Assembly: GCA_021234155.1 (NCBI GenBank)
Contig: JAJEKV010000027.1
Location: 13,537,903 to 13,601,902, forward strand
From: Isoetes taiwanensis
Lineage: Eukaryota > Streptophyta > Lycopodiopsida > Isoetales > Isoetaceae
Length of the DNA stretch: 64,000 nucleotides
Reading direction: 5' to 3'
The translations under genes and the position numbers were made by a program. Of this stretch, positions 29,832 to 44,186 are shown piece after piece. The notes beneath the pieces are model-generated. The model searched no databases. It saw only the letters and a program-made list of their open reading frames with translations, and was not told the origin of the DNA. Numbering within the stretch: the stretch's first letter is position 1; each line of letters opens with the position of its first letter.

Positions 29832-32633
29832 CATGCTCGCTGGACCCTATATGTCGAAGCAACAAGTACAATGAATACGTATTGTTGTTTTAGAGACTGA
29901 AAGTAAGAACCCCCGCGAGATCTCTGTGATCATCTCAAACCCCAATTGTTCCAGTAGATCTAATGATAACAAAGAAATGAAATTTGGCCGACAAATGCCA
30001 TATTTGTCTCTTATAAAGCTTATATTCCGGAAAGCAACGCAAGAAAACATAGCTCTGCTCTCCACTCGGCCGCTGATGCATGTTCGTCACAAACCCTCCT
30101 TCCCGGACTGCTTATCCCATCAGCCCTTGCCTCCCCTATTTTCAAAGAGTGTGGACCCCCGCTTCCCAGATTCCTGTAATGGTTCTTTTAGTTGTTTGGA
30201 AAAGATAGGGGCAGCACCTCTTAACTTCCTCTCTACAATGGAAGCAGATGAGGACTTAAAGGCATGTTTCTAATAAGTGGCACCTTCAATCCCTTTCCCC
30301 TCATGGAAGCTGTGATGAGGACTTAAAGAAGGGATAAGGTACTTCATCCTAAAGATGATTTTGCGGTGCTCCTTCACGCTTATCTCCTAGTTGATGTAGC
30401 TTTTATCCATGTGTTTGACTCCTAGGTTATTAGATTGCGGTTCATTGGCGCAAGCATGGAAATCTTGTAATCTCATTGAGAGCATTGCTTCTTCGTGTAG
30501 CCAGCATGACTAAGGGATTGGATTGTTCTCCTCCTTATTTCAAATCTCACTAAGAAGCTTTGCAACAAGCAAGTTTTGTACTTTACCTTGGTAACACCCA
30601 ACGGTTATAAAGTCGGATTTCCATCTAGCATCAGGCTGGATGCTTTGAACTATCTGAAAAAAATAAAGACTGATGGTCTTCAAAGGTTTGGATGTGGTAG
30701 ATGACCGCAGGTTTTCGTCATTATCATGCTCAAGGCAGTACAGTTGCTAAAACTTATCATTTTTTTCTACTCTGCCTCTGGCAGGCTGATCTTTTGAGGA
30801 GTATTTGGGTGTATTTACTTCTCATTTCCATGGATACAAATATACCTAATACGCCATCTTGTAAAGTTTGATAACATTTACCAAAGATTCTGGTAGCAAA
30901 TTGCATATTCTAAGTAAATGTATGGAAATGCTGAGGTTCAACATACTTTTAGAGATTGAGGCACTTAAATGCCAAAACCCTATATAATGCAGTATATAGA
31001 AAAACCACTCAAGGATCTAACTAGGACTTAGATAGAAGGAAAGCGCTTCTGCGCGTCGCGGTCACCGCAAAGATCCAATCGGGATACATAATGCACTACG
31101 CTTCGTTTTGGTCCCGTACTAACTTCACCTTACTCCTGGATGGACTCTAAGTAATTTTGCTCATTGTTATCCTTTATATTGCTGGTGAAAATATAGCGAA
31201 TGCCAAAGAATCTTAGTACTAAAAAAATCCTCCCAATACTTTATCAGATATTTGGGAATTGAGAAAACATGGATTTTATGTTGGCGAATGTGCCACCCCT
31301 TTACCTTAAATAGAAGCAAGACCGCGAAATCCTACTGGCCATTTTATTATATAAAAGCCCGCGCCAAAGGGTTTCTTTATAAAACATAAAATGAACTATT
31401 GTTGAAATTACACCCATGTTATAGTGCTATTTCAACAAAAAATCCCATGAATTGCTTGGGCTCTGTAGCCATAGGGAAATATCATCCAGATAAACAGCCC
31501 AAGTTTCCTCTCGCTTGTCGTGGGTAATTTGGATCATCGTGAATATAATAGGCTATGGTAGCCCTGTACTCTGCAAGTATTAGATGCCTTTATCGGTTAC
31601 TCGGAGCGCCACATTCTGTTGCCTTCCATCCCAGGTAACTTCCTCTCTCTGATAAGTACTCTTTCCAGATCTAGATGATCTTTGCTGTCCTGTAAATTTT
31701 CTCTCTTTCAGTTCTGCGCCCTGCAGAGCCAAATACAGGAATACCTAGTTTGCAACGGATCTTAGGTGTAAGGGAATTTTCGCCTAATTTAAGCTGAAAG
31801 ATTTAAATGCTGGCAATGTCGGCCTCCGAGATAATAGATTTTTGTAGCTTACATTGTGATCTACCAGGAAATCAAAGTAAAACTTTCACAGCAATCATTT
31901 TCACTTTTCAGCCACCCCAAAAGTAAGCTTTTATTAAGGTGGATACGAATTCATTAAATGCCTATAGTTCCCAGCCTGAATAGATGTTCTGATACCAATA
32001 CCTATCCTAGTGGTCTTGTACAGAAGAAAGCTTAAGTGACGGATGTGATTTTACATGGGTAGAAACCAAAGCCTCGGGAGAAATCACCCAACTGACTAAG
32101 TGGTGTTGTGCCATAGTAGAAAGGGTAAGATATCTCTCTTTCAAAATATTTCCCAAGGTTCCCCAAGTAGTTACCTATAATATGATCATTGACAGGTATG
32201 TATTTGCAGGGTGGCTTGTATCTGCGGGAAGGCACAAGAAGCTCACCTCACTGGAGTGAATCTCCCAGAAACAAAAGGGCACCTGTCTCAGCTTCATTAC
32301 GGGTATTATTTCCTATATATCATGTGAGTTTTAAATGGACCAGCTCTAAGTTACGTTCTATCCTCTTGCCCTTTAGAGCCTTTATTCACTGCTGTAGAAG
32401 AGACATACAGAGCACAGTACCACCCTAGGTGTTTGCTGCAAACTCTGAGATTTGCCCTCCGCAAATGATCTCAAGCAAGCAGGGGCTACAGGAGTGGTTT
32501 ATTTAGATCAGAATAGCAGCGGTTTAATTTGGCTATAGAAAAGATTTAAGCAAGTGTGGTAACTCTGTTTCCACCATATGTGTTGGTTATTAAGTTCCTT
32601 TCCCTCCAAGAGAGAATTTTAAGTTTGCAAAAG

Positions 32634-32840
32634 GCAGCAATGCTTGACCAAGGTGGGAAATATTCCGCTTTACCCATATGTAGCTTGTTGTTCCCTCCAA
32701 AAAAAATCTGTGTGACGCAAAAGAACAGTAAAATGCAGCAATGCTTGAGCAGACGGGAGACATCCTGTTTTACCCATATGTAGCAGGCTGTAATCTACTC
32801 CCACAGAAATCTGTGTATGCAGAAGAACAGTAAAAGGATG
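32634..32840 (+). repeat. Tandem duplication, about 101 bp period, diverged
   Basis: GCAGCAATGCTTGA and TTTACCCATATGTAGC recur at 32634/32735 and 32670/32771, and AAGAACAGTAAAA recurs at about 32720/32823. Two full copies and a partial third are present, with small indels. Confidence 0.75.
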
Positions 32841-34274
32841 ACTAGGAGGGTGGCTTTTGATCTGCATATGGAAGCATCAGAAGAGATTACTACCACATAT
32901 TCTATGTAATAGATTTTCCCTGCAATGAGCATCTTCCATCGGCCATGGTGGGAAGGTACAGATCTCTTATTATACTATTTGCAACAAGTTACTTAAAAAG
33001 CTGATGAAACCACAGTGGGTAATGACTGTTCTGCTTGAGCAGTGTCGGGTGTTTTGGAAAAGAGGTTTTAGAAAAGGGATCTTTTGTCCTTTGTTATATG
33101 TCTTTTTGAAATAACCACCATTTGCATGTAAAGGAGATGATGTTCATTGATTTGCAAAATCAGTAGTCAAGCATGGTCTATTCCCTTGAAAGCCCCTTCC
33201 AATGTAAAACTGTTCCTGACATGAAGATGGGTGGTTTGAGGGTTAATTCGCTCCTCAGCTGGCACTTTGTATATGGAGTAGGTCAAGAATCCTTTACTGC
33301 AAAATCCGTGTTATAGTTTAGCACAAGCATTGGTTTAGATTGTATGCCTATTTAAAGTTTTCACTTTCAATATGTACACACAAACAACTGATATGTGTAT
33401 GCTGTATGGCTTTGGGATCTTTCAAGGTTGAACTTACGTAGACAACTATTTATAATAGTTCTGGCCGCTGCTAAAAAAGCCCAAGCATAGGAATCTTAGT
33501 TAACTCAGAGTTAATAGATCATTCTTAGGGCAGAATTTTGTTCCTCTGGCTAGCAGTAAGAACAGATACTTGGTACTCATATGACTAAGGGAAGTTGAGC
33601 ATTACTTGTTAAAGTTGTAGAATAATCATTATTTTCACACAAGCATTAATTTTGAAATTATCAAAGCAATTTCCTTCATATTCTACATAAATCGAATGCA
33701 TTGATTGGATAACATGCACTACTTCTAGAGAGTTATCATTAGTAAATTTCAGGGCACAAGCGAGTTCTTCTTCAACCTTGACGACCACCTTGATTGGGAT
33801 GGTAGTTTTGCTGTTTGGGGAGAGGTAAAATTGCCATATTGCTAGAGATGTGTTTGATGGGAACTAAGTCAGGAGATTTATAGGTAGCCTCTTTCGAAAG
33901 CCTTGAAGTACTTAAAAAGATTGCAACACTTTCAACACGCCAAGAAGTGCATTCGAGTGGGACGGTAATGCGCATTCTTCTTCAGGAAGTAAAGTATCAT
34001 ATAAGGTTGGAGTAAGTGATATGCAAGGTTGCTATAGATTCAAGCCGTCGGCAGTCTCCTTGTGGTGGAGGCGTTTCAATAGATATTCTCTTTGTGTTTG
34101 CTATCGACCAGTACTCAGCTTTGGTACAAGACTCTATGCATCAACACCATTTTACAGTGGCGGGCAATTTAGGAATGCATGAATATATGTTGCAGGCATT
34201 TAATGACCTTACTATTTTATACTCAAATCCTTATTCTCTTCAATCTTCTCTTGACTCTCCAACAACCACACCCG

Positions 34275-34318
34275 TTCAATGAAAATCAAGATGGGGTTCA
34301 ATGAAAATCAAGATGGGG
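34275..34318 (+). repeat. Perfect 22 bp tandem duplication
   Basis: TTCAATGAAAATCAAGATGG plus GG occurs twice in a row without change (34275-34296 and 34297-34318). Confidence 0.9.
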
Positions 34319-37300
34319 TCAAATCCTATTTTCCACCTCAGCATATGCTTGTCAAAGCCATATTATAAGTCAATGTACACTATGCAATACACATGAGAAT
34401 GAGAACATGAATAATACTAGCTGAGATAGACAGGCTTTGCAGGGATAAACTTCAAACTCCTGCCAAATCTTGTGCAACATTTTACCCGGTGCCCTGTACT
34501 TCCGAAGCATCGCGCTCGTGTTTTGCTTTCTGTTTGCTTTGTCGCATAGCTCAGTTGTGAAGTATATTACGCCTGCGACAGCACTGAAAGTAATATAAAT
34601 CCAAAAACTCAAGTTTTACAAATTAACATGTAAAATGGGGATTCTGAACCTCACCAAGATGAACTAACCTGGTACCACAATGCTATATATGACCAAAGCT
34701 AGCTGAATCCGGCCCTTGCTTTAAGAACACGAAGCTTTGGAATCTAGAAAACCAACCCCAAAAAAACAAACAAATACAGTATTGGAAATCCTTCTTCGTA
34801 TACCTCAATCCAAATGCAAAAACTTCAAATTATTATTCTTCCTCATAAGAAAAATCCGAGTAGCCATAGCTTCCCGGTATGTTGGGTTGCTGCAAAGCCC
34901 TCCTTCCCAACCTGCCTCCACCCCACAATAGACCATACAAGGAGGAAAAGGAGTGCAAAAACTCGGCTCCTCACTTGCCTCTGGCTTCCTTCTGAACGTG
35001 GAGCAAAAAGAATGCAAAAAACTGTAATAAAAAGCTCGATTGAAGAGCAAAAAGGAGTGCAAAACCCTGCTTCTGATTCTTTCAGAATGGCTCCTGCAGC
35101 CAGCCGCTGCCACCTCTGCTGGGTCTCACTTTTCTGGGCAAGTGCAACTCTTAGCTCTGGAAATTTTCCTTAATCTACTTCCTGCTTTGCTTCCACCTAT
35201 AGCATTGAACTGCCCCCTTCTGCAACCCCTACCTTCTCGAAATTCTCCACCCAATAAAATCTGGATTCAAGGATTCAATGTTAAACATTCTAAATTATGT
35301 GATGTTTTAAATCTCTCTTTCCCAGCTCGGGAGATTTTGGCAAGATGTGTCTGGCAGTCTGCAGGGAAAATAGTGGGCAGCTACCTTGCTTCTATTACAG
35401 CTGTCAGTTGTTAAGGAAAGAATACGTGTGCCTTAGCACCTCTAATCCATATATAATGTTCCCTCCATTCTTCTGCTCTAGAATCCAAGGCCCACTCAGC
35501 CCCGTATTCCTGAGCTGAATGAGTGCAAAAATGGATATGCCTGGCAGTTCTGCTCGGAAAATCTCTTCCCAGCCATGGCTGGGCTACATCACACCTTTTG
35601 GAAATCAGAAGCCAGTAATAGAGATTTTCAGGGAATCAAAACCATGAGAAAGTGCTTCTTCTATCTGTGATTAAAGGTTTCCAGCCAGACATTTAAATGT
35701 GATTCAGGCTTGCTGCTCAGAGAGAACTTAAATTTCCCCTGTCCAACAGACCGAAAAATCACTTCAGTGAAACAAGTGTCTCTAGCAGATTTGCAGAAGC
35801 GTTACCACCCCGCAGTGCAGGTTCCAGCTCCCCGGTACTCATTATTGTTTCTTAACTAAGGGCGGCATGTTGATTTTATACCGTTCTCCAAGCTGGCAAG
35901 CTGATTTATCCCTGCGCAAGGCAAAGCAAGGCAAAGTTCGCTGGCAGTGTGGCAGCCTTACCCTAGCTCCATATTCTGCAATAGCAAAATGTTTATAATC
36001 ATCAGAAACATGCTGGATTAAATGGAGGAGGAAAAAAAGAGGTTTTGATATTATTGTTGATGTAGGGCGTCCCTAGCTAATCTTAAATTTCATGTTTCAG
36101 GAAGGATGCACAAAACCAGCTGAGTAGGAATGCCACGCATTGGGGATCCACATCCTTGTATAGGATATGCCACCTATGTGTATAGGTAGCCAAAAAAAAA
36201 AAACCCTCCTAGTGTATACCTCCCCTTCCATATGCCAATACGCAAACTTTGGCAGCAAAACCAATCACAACTTATAGCCTTACATTTGAAAGTAAGTACT
36301 CATAGCTGGTGTGCAGTGACATTTGCATCACTGTCCAGTCCAATGGTGTGCTTCTGGCCCTTGTTTCTAGTCTTAAGGTCCAATTGTTACGTGGTCCAAT
36401 CTAGGCAAAAGACATAGCTTCGTGGTAGCTCTATTTTGGGCAGGATGATTTTTGTGAAAGTACACAAATACAGAGGTCTGCTGAGATGATGCCGCCAAAA
36501 GGGAGAAGCCCATTTTCTTTTTATCTTCATAATGGTTAAGCAAACGCAATAAATAACATGGCCTATCAATCCTTTATTTATTTGAGATTAGAATTTGTGA
36601 AAAAAAAAAAAAAAAAGTCCCTACATGATAATTGTCTTGTAGTATCGAAAGGGTCAAGTAGTGATGTTGCTGTTTTATCCTCTTGATGTAGGCTCTTCCT
36701 TTAATTGGCGGTGAAGCATAATGCACCCAAGTAATCGGATTGTTTATCCACCCAATATGAAAGCGTGAGATGGGTTCATGTAGTGTTATCCTAATGATAT
36801 AAATGTGCAACATTTATCTAATTCTTAGTATATGAGGAAGGCTAAACTGTATTGATTCCCTATAGTTGTTAGCTGTGATTTTCTTTTATATGCCAGTTGT
36901 ACATTGGCTAGGTTGTTTTGAGATATATGCAAGGCATGCCAGAATTTGTAACTATGGTGAAATTATCTTTGAATCTACAAGTAATAAAAGATGAAGAATG
37001 TTGGTTGTCAGATCTATAGATCTTGTATTGCTCAGTCATAAGTAGAGATCATAGAATAGAATCTAATCATCTATTCCGCCAAAGAAGCGGTTAGAAGAAT
37101 ACAAGCTTACGCCAAAATCTAACTCTTGGCATTTTCATGGTAGGAAAAAAATGAGATCATGTATTTGTCCGGCCATGGATGCGCTTAAAACGCCACGCTA
37201 CAAATTTTAAATTGTCCAATAAGAGAAGAGCTCCAAAAGATATCTCATTCCAAAGATATGTGGCGCCTGTAATTAATGCGCGTACCGTGAATCCACCCCT

Positions 37301-40300
37301 GTGAGTATCATATTTTTCATTATAACTTTTGATCCGTAACCCTCGACCCAAAAAACTTTTTGTAGCGCAATGGGTTCTGCCTTCACAAGATCTATCTAGT
37401 GATAACTCATTCATACATCTTTTAAATTTATATAAATATATATAAGAAATAAGCAAAAAATCTTCCTATATATTTTTTAAGTATGTTAACGATATGACCA
37501 TATTGAAATACATACATCATAAATCCATATACTTGGAAAGATCTTCTATATTCCGCGATCTAATTCTAAGCAACAAACGCCGCTAAATATTTCTGGCTGC
37601 CACAAGCGGATCAAAAGTTAAGGGGAAAAACAAATAAATAAATGGCTCGTTGGTGGCCGCATTAATTGCGCTAATAGAGGGCAGCTTGGTTCCATTGGAG
37701 GACGATCTCTGGGCTGGGATGAAATGAGATCTCAAATTTCCTCTATAGTTATCTCTCTCGCCTCCATTCCCTGCCTGAACTAGTGAGCAAAGTAGCTCTC
37801 CTCCACCAATTTCCCTCCTCCCACCCCTTGTGAATCAATAATCTGGCTAGAAGTCAAACATTAGTAACAATCTTTGAAGCAAAGAGGGTAATTTGGAATC
37901 TCTGTACCAACAACAAATATGTATATTTTCTAATTGTCCAAAAGATCAATATGCCTGCCGTTATTTCTTGCTAATATTCCTAATACTATAGTTAATCTGG
38001 CGCTGTAAGTACAAGTAACCTACTCCCTATTATATATCAAATAGGTGTGGTAATACTTATTCCGATAAGCAACCCTCAAAAGCTTGCTAATTGGGATTTA
38101 TGTGGAAAACAAAAGCGCATTTGATGAAATTTGCAAAGGAGATGAGAGAAGTCCAATGCATTCCAAAGTTCGATAATCCATCTTTTAATAGGGAGGTCCC
38201 GTGCTCAATAAGCTTGAGAAACAATTTTTTAGTACCTAATTATATCATAGGATAGTATATAAATTTAGAATGTATATTACTTGCCATTTTAAGCTGTAAA
38301 TATTCCAATTACTGTGGACAATTTTATAGGAATGACTGAGGAAAACTCTCTATGGCGGCCTCAGCCACTCCTTCCTTACAGGCTTGTTGATAAACAATAT
38401 TTTCATAACCACTATATTGTACACAGAATTGATCAAGCCAAGTACATTGCCTTTTGACTTCCATCATATATAAAGCGGCCAAAATTGTTTGATTCCATGA
38501 TTTCCGCGATTCTACAAATCATCATCAAGTCGCACCAAATATATCTTTTATTTCCAAACATTCAAGAGGGCTTTCCATACCACGGAATCATGGACTCACC
38601 TTCTGAGTAAAACGTATATCTCTTAGACAGATATTGAAACCTCAGTAACGAGGAAATAACGAATAAATATAAATTTTAGAAAAATCTAGTGCCACAAATC
38701 TGTTAAGCCAACATAAGTTACCTAGGGACAAGTGATAGATACCCATTTCAAGTACAGCCGCCTCTTGCGGAATGCGCCATGCAGATGGTACGCGAATGTC
38801 AGATGAAAGTGGAAACCCTATGCCCAACCTTCGCCCGCCGGGTAATATGCGCACAAATTCCAAGCAACGCAGACCTAAGCCACGCCACCGCAATCTTCAA
38901 ACCTCGATACCTGCAAACATAGGGAATTCCGGATGATAACGGAGAAAGAACGCTCCTGAACTTGTCCTGAATGCGGGTGTATTCCAGACTTCAATGGCTA
39001 AAGAAATTGAGCCGCCGGACAGCTGCACCTCAATGCCGGCCTTAAAACCCTCGGATTCCCAAGCGAATATTGCGCGCCTCCCTGTATGCTACCTGCCATT
39101 ACAAACCCGCAGCCTGCAAGTTGGCCTCAACAAATTTTAAGATAGCTTCCCGCAAGATCATACAGAAGTGCCGGCTTAGTGGATAAGGCAACCTTGGAAA
39201 CGGATCAACCACGCCTCATCATTGCAGCAGGAAGTCGCTACCGCCACCTTAAATGTAAACCAGCCCGCATTTCTACCCTACTTTACTTACTAGTTCTTTA
39301 ATAACATGTTTGCCTTCCATTCCAAAAGAGATCAAATCTCTGCCAAATCCTGTATCTATTTTGCCCTATCTTGTCAAGCCCTGCTTGAATAACTTCACTT
39401 TAACCTAGCTTCCCTTTACCCCACAAACCAAAAGCAGCCAAGCCCACAGCTCATATATAAGTCCGGAGCGCGCGCCTGGCACCTCATGGCCCAAACCCTC
39501 GGCCTTGTTTGCTTCTCTTGCTCTGGACTTCCCCGGCGATGCCCCGGAACTTCCGGCGGAGGAAAGGACCTTCAAATCCCACGGAGCCCCACACCCCAGG
39601 CCCATGCACATGGATTTGAGACCATGTCTTCCTCACTGCGGATCACACCCAAGAGCTCAGACGGGCATTGCAAAGTTCCAAACCCTTACGCACGCCACAA
39701 CCCCTTCAAGTGCTTCGCACACCGCAAGTAAATGTGCTCTCCATAGCAAAGGTTGTATTTAAGCTGTTCTCACTCCCAAGTAAGGAATAAAATCTTAAGT
39801 TGGTCAGCTTATCTTTTCTTTCCGTGACTTTAAGCAGTATGTCTTCATTCCATCAGATTTCTTTCCACCTCTGGCCTCCACTCGTGTCGCGAATTACTTT
39901 TTCGTTTTGAATGTAAATCTTATCCATTTTGCTCCTGCGAAGTATGTACTCTGTAACTCTAAATAACCGGGACGTGAAGTTAGGTTGTCTCATGGTCTTG
40001 GAACCTCAAACCTCCTCCAACACATGTTTTGAAACCCAAAATGCCGTCTTTTGTAAAGCAAAGCGGTTACCGGACAAAAAAGTTCTTGGGCACTTTGGCC
40101 AACTGCTCCATTCTTTGATCTTAGGGGCACAACGCCCTCCGTACATGAATAGAGAAATGACTTACCCGGACCAACCTCATGGGTGGCACTGGGAGCTTTA
40201 TTTCAAAGTAAATCCTCACAAGCGTCGTCTTCCTTTAATTTGATGAGGAGTTTTTCAAACAATGTAGTAGAATATGAACTAAACATTCTAAAATACATTG

Positions 40301-42986
40301 TAATGTCGGTGGGATGGATGATATACTAGGTAGCAGTGCAGAGCTTTTCTATATTAGTCGAACACTCTTATGCTAACGCAATGTATATCAACGGTATATC
40401 GAAGTCGATTCCGTCATAATGTCGTTGCAGTTTAGAAATATCCTCGCAAACGTTGTGGAGGCGAAAAGACCATTCCAGTCTCAAAGTCATTATTCTTCTT
40501 ATTTTGCTTTCCACTTGATCTACGACCATGCAAAACAAGTTGCTCCTACCTATCCCAAAACGTACCGCTGGAATTCCCATGATCCTGCTTTTGTCTTGGC
40601 CGCATGCATTCCAAAATTGCAGCATGGAAACTCTGAGGGAAGCGCCAAACAGGTTTCCATGACTTTGGTCTGAAGTCATGAAATGACATCAGAATATCAG
40701 CCAATAGCAACCGGTGGAATCCTCAACCCGGGTAACTCTCACACTTTGAGTGGGAAATGCCGGCCCAGTTCCCCAAACTGCTAATACTCCCGCTTGAAAG
40801 TGCACTGAAAGAAAGGAAAGCCTGCCCTCAAACAAGAAGACTCTTTTGGCAGTTGCCCAAAGGAAGTGATGAAGTTGAGATCTATAATTCTTTCTGTGTA
40901 TGCCCATCAAGTGGACTGGAGCTGAGTGGATTTTGGTGTAATATGCTTTTACTTTATGTGTCGCTTGGCAACCGCTGTATCTCGCAGAGAGGCTGCCAAA
41001 GAGCTTGTTAAAGATGGTCACGCCTCAAATCCCAAGAGATCCTCTCCCCTTTTATTGCTGCATTACTACGCTTCACTGCGAAGGCCTGCTCTCATGGCGA
41101 AGGCCTCCCCCGCTGTAATCGCCGCCGTGATATACCTGTGAGGCGCAATCTCTAGAGGACACTCAAGAAGTAGGCAGGGCTCCCGAAAGCAAGGTGAGCC
41201 ACCTCCTCTCCACACACACACATCTCCTTTCTCCCAACATCATTGGTCTAATCCCACCTCTGTCCCCAGAAGTTTGCAAATGCACCGCAAAGGACCAAGA
41301 ATACTAGTTAGCACCTTCATTGTAGTGGGGACAGCTCTCCCAAGTTGACCAAATGGCGCTAGGCCAAGTGCTAGAGAAAAGATATTCAGCCCCCCTCGCC
41401 TAACCTTATTGAGCCACATTAATCTTCATATATACATTGTGAGGCCGCTGCAATGAATTCTCCTCTCAAAATTATTGCTCCTCCTATTTCCTCACATTCT
41501 CTTTATTGTTAGAAATACTCAATTCTTCCAAATCGGCCCATCATTCTAAAATACATGCAATATGTACCGCCTCTTGTCTCATATTTCGCAACCCAGGTCA
41601 AGGATCTCAGAATTTGAAGTTTTAGTGCCTCTCAAGGCGAGACTTGACTCCCTCACTGTCCCCAATGTAAATCATACAAGGACAATTTTTTGGTGCTTGA
41701 ATTGTTTTGCAAGGCTCTGCAAGATGCCAGTCTCCCCTTGTCCGGGGTGAACTTAGTATGACAGTCGATAGCCTTGCAAGCAGGGTGTCAGCCCTCAGAA
41801 GCCTCTCGGGAAAGGTGCTCAATCCTTTCTCCCTAGAATGGTACCAGCACACAAATTGGAAGTGGTCCGCAAATGAGTTAATCGAATGGCTTTGGTGTGC
41901 TTCGGGCTTCAACTTCATGGTGTATGTGGTATTGCCTAGTGTTAAATCGGCCGGGTAAATGGTAAGTGTGAGGCATTTCCTAGAGTTTCGCACGTGCACT
42001 TAATTAGTTCTCTTTCAACGCTGCTGCAAATATCAAAGTGCAAATGGAGGATTGGCTTCTAAAACTTCTGGTGGCCACACCTTGACATGCCTCTTCTTCT
42101 TCTTCCGGACATGCCTCTTCTTGTTCTTCTATTGTTCTTGATTCATGTATTGTTCTTCTACGTCCAAAAGTCAAGTGGTAGAAGCAAAGTTTGGCCAGTG
42201 CAGGGGAGCACCTGGCCAATCCCTGTAAGTTTATGGTACCTCTGAACTGAATTCTGATAGGTGGACATTAATACATAGCTCTAGAAATATTTCTGAACAG
42301 ATGACAAATGAAATGTCATTAAATATTAACAAACGATCTATTTTCAGATTGTATTGCTTATACAGAGGAATCAGAGAGTCTTCTTCTTCTTCTAAATCAT
42401 CATCATCCAGATGAACGTGCTTCCAATGTGTAGCTCCTGTGCCATGCACTCTGCCTCCCCAACTTAAATTCTCCTAATATGTAACTACCGTAAAAGGATG
42501 GATTGGCATTGGCTCCTCTATGTTTGATAGCTTGGTTAGCCAGGGTTGGAAATTAGAACGTACCGCCATGATAAAACTTAAATATATACGGAATAAGCGT
42601 ACTAATTTTTGGCTAAAATTATAAAGTCTTTTGTATCTTCCAACCATTTTGGGGTAATAGTGTGATTTTTTACCAATTCCGTGGCTTTGCATTTCAAGGG
42701 GTAATGAATGATTTTTGCATCAATTCGTAGTGGGCTTTGCAAGGGCAGAGAATGTGATTGAAGGCAAATCTTGTGGTAAAGAGCTTGCCACAAGTAGCAT
42801 AGAAGGATCAGCTGATAACTGCGTGAAGCTTGGCTGCAGCACGGTATGTCCAGAAGCTGCCCCTACTCTGGGCCTCCATTTATGTTTTCCATATGCCATA
42901 ACCGCAAGCAGCATAAGCAAGCGCATGTAAGCTACAGGTATAAAAAATAAAGGCATTTTAACAAATACTAAAGACAATTAACTAAA
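34319..42986. other. Intergenic, no gene recognised
   Basis: Frames of 80-125 codons occur on both strands (for example 35040-35414, 39486-39762, 41622-41999) but overlap one another in several frames and show no family motif. A run of 18 or more A lies near 36599-36616, a CA dinucleotide run near 41210-41221, and CpG-rich stretches near 38750-39700. Confidence 0.4.
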
Positions 42987-43085
42987 AAAACAGGAGCATT
43001 TTTTAAAATTTCCCAATTTTTTTATAGTGTCCGTGTAAAACAGGGGCATTTTTTAAAATTTCCCAATTTTTTATAGTGTCCGTAG
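42987..43085 (+). repeat. Two-copy tandem repeat, about 50 bp unit
   Basis: AAAACAGGAGCATTTTTTAA and AAAACAGGGGCATTTTTTAA start two adjacent units that both end TATAGTGTCCGT. They differ by one substitution and the length of a T run. Confidence 0.9.
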
Positions 43086-44186
43086 AAGTAGTTTAAATTT
43101 GTAAAAATTTTGCAAAAAATGACACTCAAAAACTTCCGCTGATTTTTTTCTCATATTCAATTTTTTAAAATGGCCGGATTTTTTAATGGCCTAATCAACC
43201 CCCGCCTCAAACCTCCTCGCTTGGTTAGCTGGGCTTTGTTAGCAAGCAACCTATATTGTTAAACAAATTGACCTATCGCAGCACAATTGATGCCGATAAT
43301 ATTGACGCATGATACTGACATGTTGCTCATCGCTTAAATTTATTTAAATACTTGATAATCTTGCAATAAAGGTCCCTCCTCACGCTTCCCTTTGATCTTG
43401 GCTCGCTGCGGATTAATATCATTGATTGATTTATTGTTTTAACTTGTTTGAAGGCTTATATTTGTCGATAAACCGGTTTATCAATTTTTCTTCATTCCAT
43501 TTTAACGTACCCTATTCTCCAAAATCATTTGGTTGGGCCAGAAAAATCACCCTTCCAAATAATGGATTGGGAAACCACGGCACAACCTTTATGCCCAAAA
43601 TGACGTTAGGAATCCTTCATTAATATACAGGTTTTATTGTTTCATATATTTATTATTTGAATATTTGTTAATCTTCCAAGTTCCTCTCTCTCTCTTGAAT
43701 TATTCTCCAAATACATGTCACCCAAACATGTAATAAACCATGTATTCCAAGATCCCTCTCTCTTGCTTTCCAGGTACATTCTTTTAACTTGCTGCAAATC
43801 TTCCAAATAAAAATACCACTGGAATTGAATGCATACAAGAAAAGAGAGAAAGGAAACAACAAAACAAAAAGAGAAGCTGATCCGAGCATCGCATAAACCT
43901 CCTACCAAGGAAATTTATGATGCCTTTATATTTTGGGTAGAAAGAAAAGAATATCCACTTTAGATTTCAGTGTTTTAAAACCATAATAAATGTTGAATGT
44001 AATCGTAAAACAATCTAAAGTAAATCAGCCTTTGTTATCTTGGTTGGAGTATCATAAATAATCGATTCGCTACTTTGCATTTCATGCCAAAACAACTAAA
44101 CCTACACGCATCCAAATAATGCGGCCTGGGAGGGAAATCTCGATAGAGTATTCCAGATTGCTAGGCCCTGGGAACGCTTGTTTAAA
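43086..44186. other. Intergenic, no gene seen
   Basis: AT-rich. No supported feature apart from short homopolymers. Confidence 0.4.

Larger units (their letters stand above)
29504..34274. other. Intergenic with local repeats, no gene recognised
   Basis: Holds an (AAT)n/(ATT)n palindrome at 29806-29831, a short direct repeat GATGAGGACTTAAAG near 30248 and 30317, and a roughly 101 bp tandem duplication at 32634-32840. Frames such as 29926-30273 (115 codons) have no recognisable content. Confidence 0.4.
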